From contig CAIXBB010000001.1 of NCBI GenBank assembly GCA_903917565.1, positions 62,001-126,000 on the forward strand: 64,000 bases of DNA, in the 5' to 3' direction. Position numbers and translations under genes: made by a program. The stretch's first letter is position 1. Every line of letters begins with the position of its first letter. The stretch is from an uncultured cyanobacterium (GTDB lineage: Bacteria; Cyanobacteriota; Cyanobacteriia; PCC-6307; Cyanobiaceae). Below are positions 63,178-64,000 of the stretch, one piece after another. The notes below the pieces were generated by a model, which did no database searches, had not been told where the DNA came from, and saw only the letters and a list, made by a program, of their open reading frames with translations.

Positions 63178-63369
63178 GGACGGCCACCGCAACGGAAGTG
63201 TGAGGCAATTGTAAGGAGCGGCCCTCCATCGGGTCCTGGGCGCGCTGATACGATGGCCCCGCTTCGACTCCGAGAGGCCTTGCAGCGGCTGGATCCTTCC
63301 CCGCTTTGCCTGCGGTCCGCCTCCGGCGTGCCGGCCCCTCGTTGAGGCCCCTCCCCCCGCCGGACCGTT

Positions 63370-64000
63370 GTGGATCGCACTCTCATCCAGGAACTGCTTG
63401 AAGTCGTCGAGCAGGCCGCCATCGCCTCCGCCCGCCTGACAGGGCTCGGCAAGAAGGACGAAGCTGATTCCGCTGCCGTGGAGGCGATGCGCCACCGCAT
63501 GGGCAGCATCGCCATGCAGGGCAGGATCGTGATCGGTGAGGGCGAGCGCGACGAAGCCCCCATGCTCTACATCGGCGAGGAAGTGGGCAGCGGCACCGGT
63601 CCTGGCGTCGATTTCGCCGTGGATCCCTGCGAAGGCACCAACCTCTGCGCCAATGCCCAGGACGGCTCGATGGCCGTGCTGGCCGCCAGCGACCGCGGCG
63701 GCCTCTTCTATGCCCCCGACTTCTACATGAAGAAGCTGGCGGCGCCGCCGGCCGCCAAGGGCAAGGTGGACATCCGCAAGAGCGCCACAGAAAACATCGC
63801 CATTCTGAGCGCGAGTCTGGGCATTCCCGCCAGCGATCTGGTGATCGTGGTCATGGACCGCGCCCGCCACAAGGGCCTGATCGCCGAGATCCGCGCCACC
63901 GGCGCCCGGGTCAAGCCGATCAGTGACGGCGATGTGCAGGCCGCGATCGCCTGCGGCTTCGCCGGCACCGGCACCCATTGCCTGATGGGCATCGGCGCCG
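63370..64000 (+). CDS. glpX: Class II fructose-1,6-/sedoheptulose-1,7-bisphosphatase, N-terminal part
   Basis: The gene runs off the window; ~210 residues are visible from GTG 63370. The sequence has [40 protein letters not shown] (metal-binding Glu), [20 protein letters not shown] (Asp and Glu metal ligands) and [20 protein letters not shown]. This dual-function FBPase/SBPase is the main Calvin cycle bisphosphatase of cyanobacteria and is redox- and AMP-regulated. GTG is chosen because no ATG lies in the conserved N-terminus. Confidence 0.96.
   Translation, partial: MDRTLIQELLEVVEQAAIASARLTGLGKKDEADSAAVEAMRHRMGSIAMQGRIVIGEGERDEAPMLYIGEEVGSGTGPGVDFAVDPCEGTNLCANAQDGSMAVLAASDRGGLFYAPDFYMKKLAAPPAAKGKVDIRKSATENIAILSASLGIPASDLVIVVMDRARHKGLIAEIRATGARVKPISDGDVQAAIACGFAGTGTHCLMGIGA

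Overview
The window is a GC-rich cyanobacterial chromosome segment, most likely from the Synechococcus/Cyanobium group. The evidence is a phycobilisome core gene (apcF), pcyA, gun4, psb28, chlP, ndhS, ferredoxin sulfite reductase, an FBPase/SBPase of the glpX class and a DevBCA exporter. Genes are packed tightly, with many 4-base ATGA-type overlaps and frequent GTG/TTG starts. No tRNA, rRNA, CRISPR array or insertion sequence was seen.

Layout. 1-6.7 kb: the end of dnaG, two cyclic-di-GMP type proteins with degenerate GGDEF modules, and an SOS umuDC pair behind a LexA-like palindrome. 6.7-15.3 kb: the rsmA / ispE / DUF3082 / pdhB / secD / secF cluster, interrupted between rsmA and ispE by a minus-strand, visibly lower-GC pair. 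That pair is a membrane protein and an exported caspase-like peptidase whose reading frame is broken at an A7 run. 15.3-25 kb: two AI-2E-type permeases behind psb28, gun4, an RsbW-like ATPase, a glutamine-synthetase-like protein that has lost most metal ligands, apcF, an aminotransferase, tadA and a PLP decarboxylase. 25-36.5 kb: a membrane GTPase, an FHA-class A PBP fusion, lspA and bioY, then ndhS, an M16 peptidase pair, pcyA and devBCA. 36.5-43.6 kb: a glycosyltransferase, rpsB-tsf with a structured leader candidate, recG and a VanX-like dipeptidase. 43.6-54 kb: sir, glyS, a three-gene type III polyketide synthase operon, a CorC/CNNM-type protein and chlP. 54-64 kb: a VanY-like carboxypeptidase, typA, lptA-like/lptB/lptF-like genes, ccsA, a GT39/83-like glycosyltransferase, rpe and the start of glpX.

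How the genes fit together. Much of the window serves the photosynthetic cell (tetrapyrrole, chlorophyll and bilin synthesis, phycobilisome core, PSII assembly, NDH-1, Calvin cycle) and its envelope (Sec, Lsp, PBP, Lpt, DevBCA, D-Ala peptidases). The three places most likely to hold undescribed biology are the caspase island at 7.15-9.97 kb, the type III PKS operon at 48.2-51.2 kb and the catalytically eroded glutamine-synthetase homologue at 19.7-21.1 kb. All family assignments rest on motif reading by eye, without database searches.
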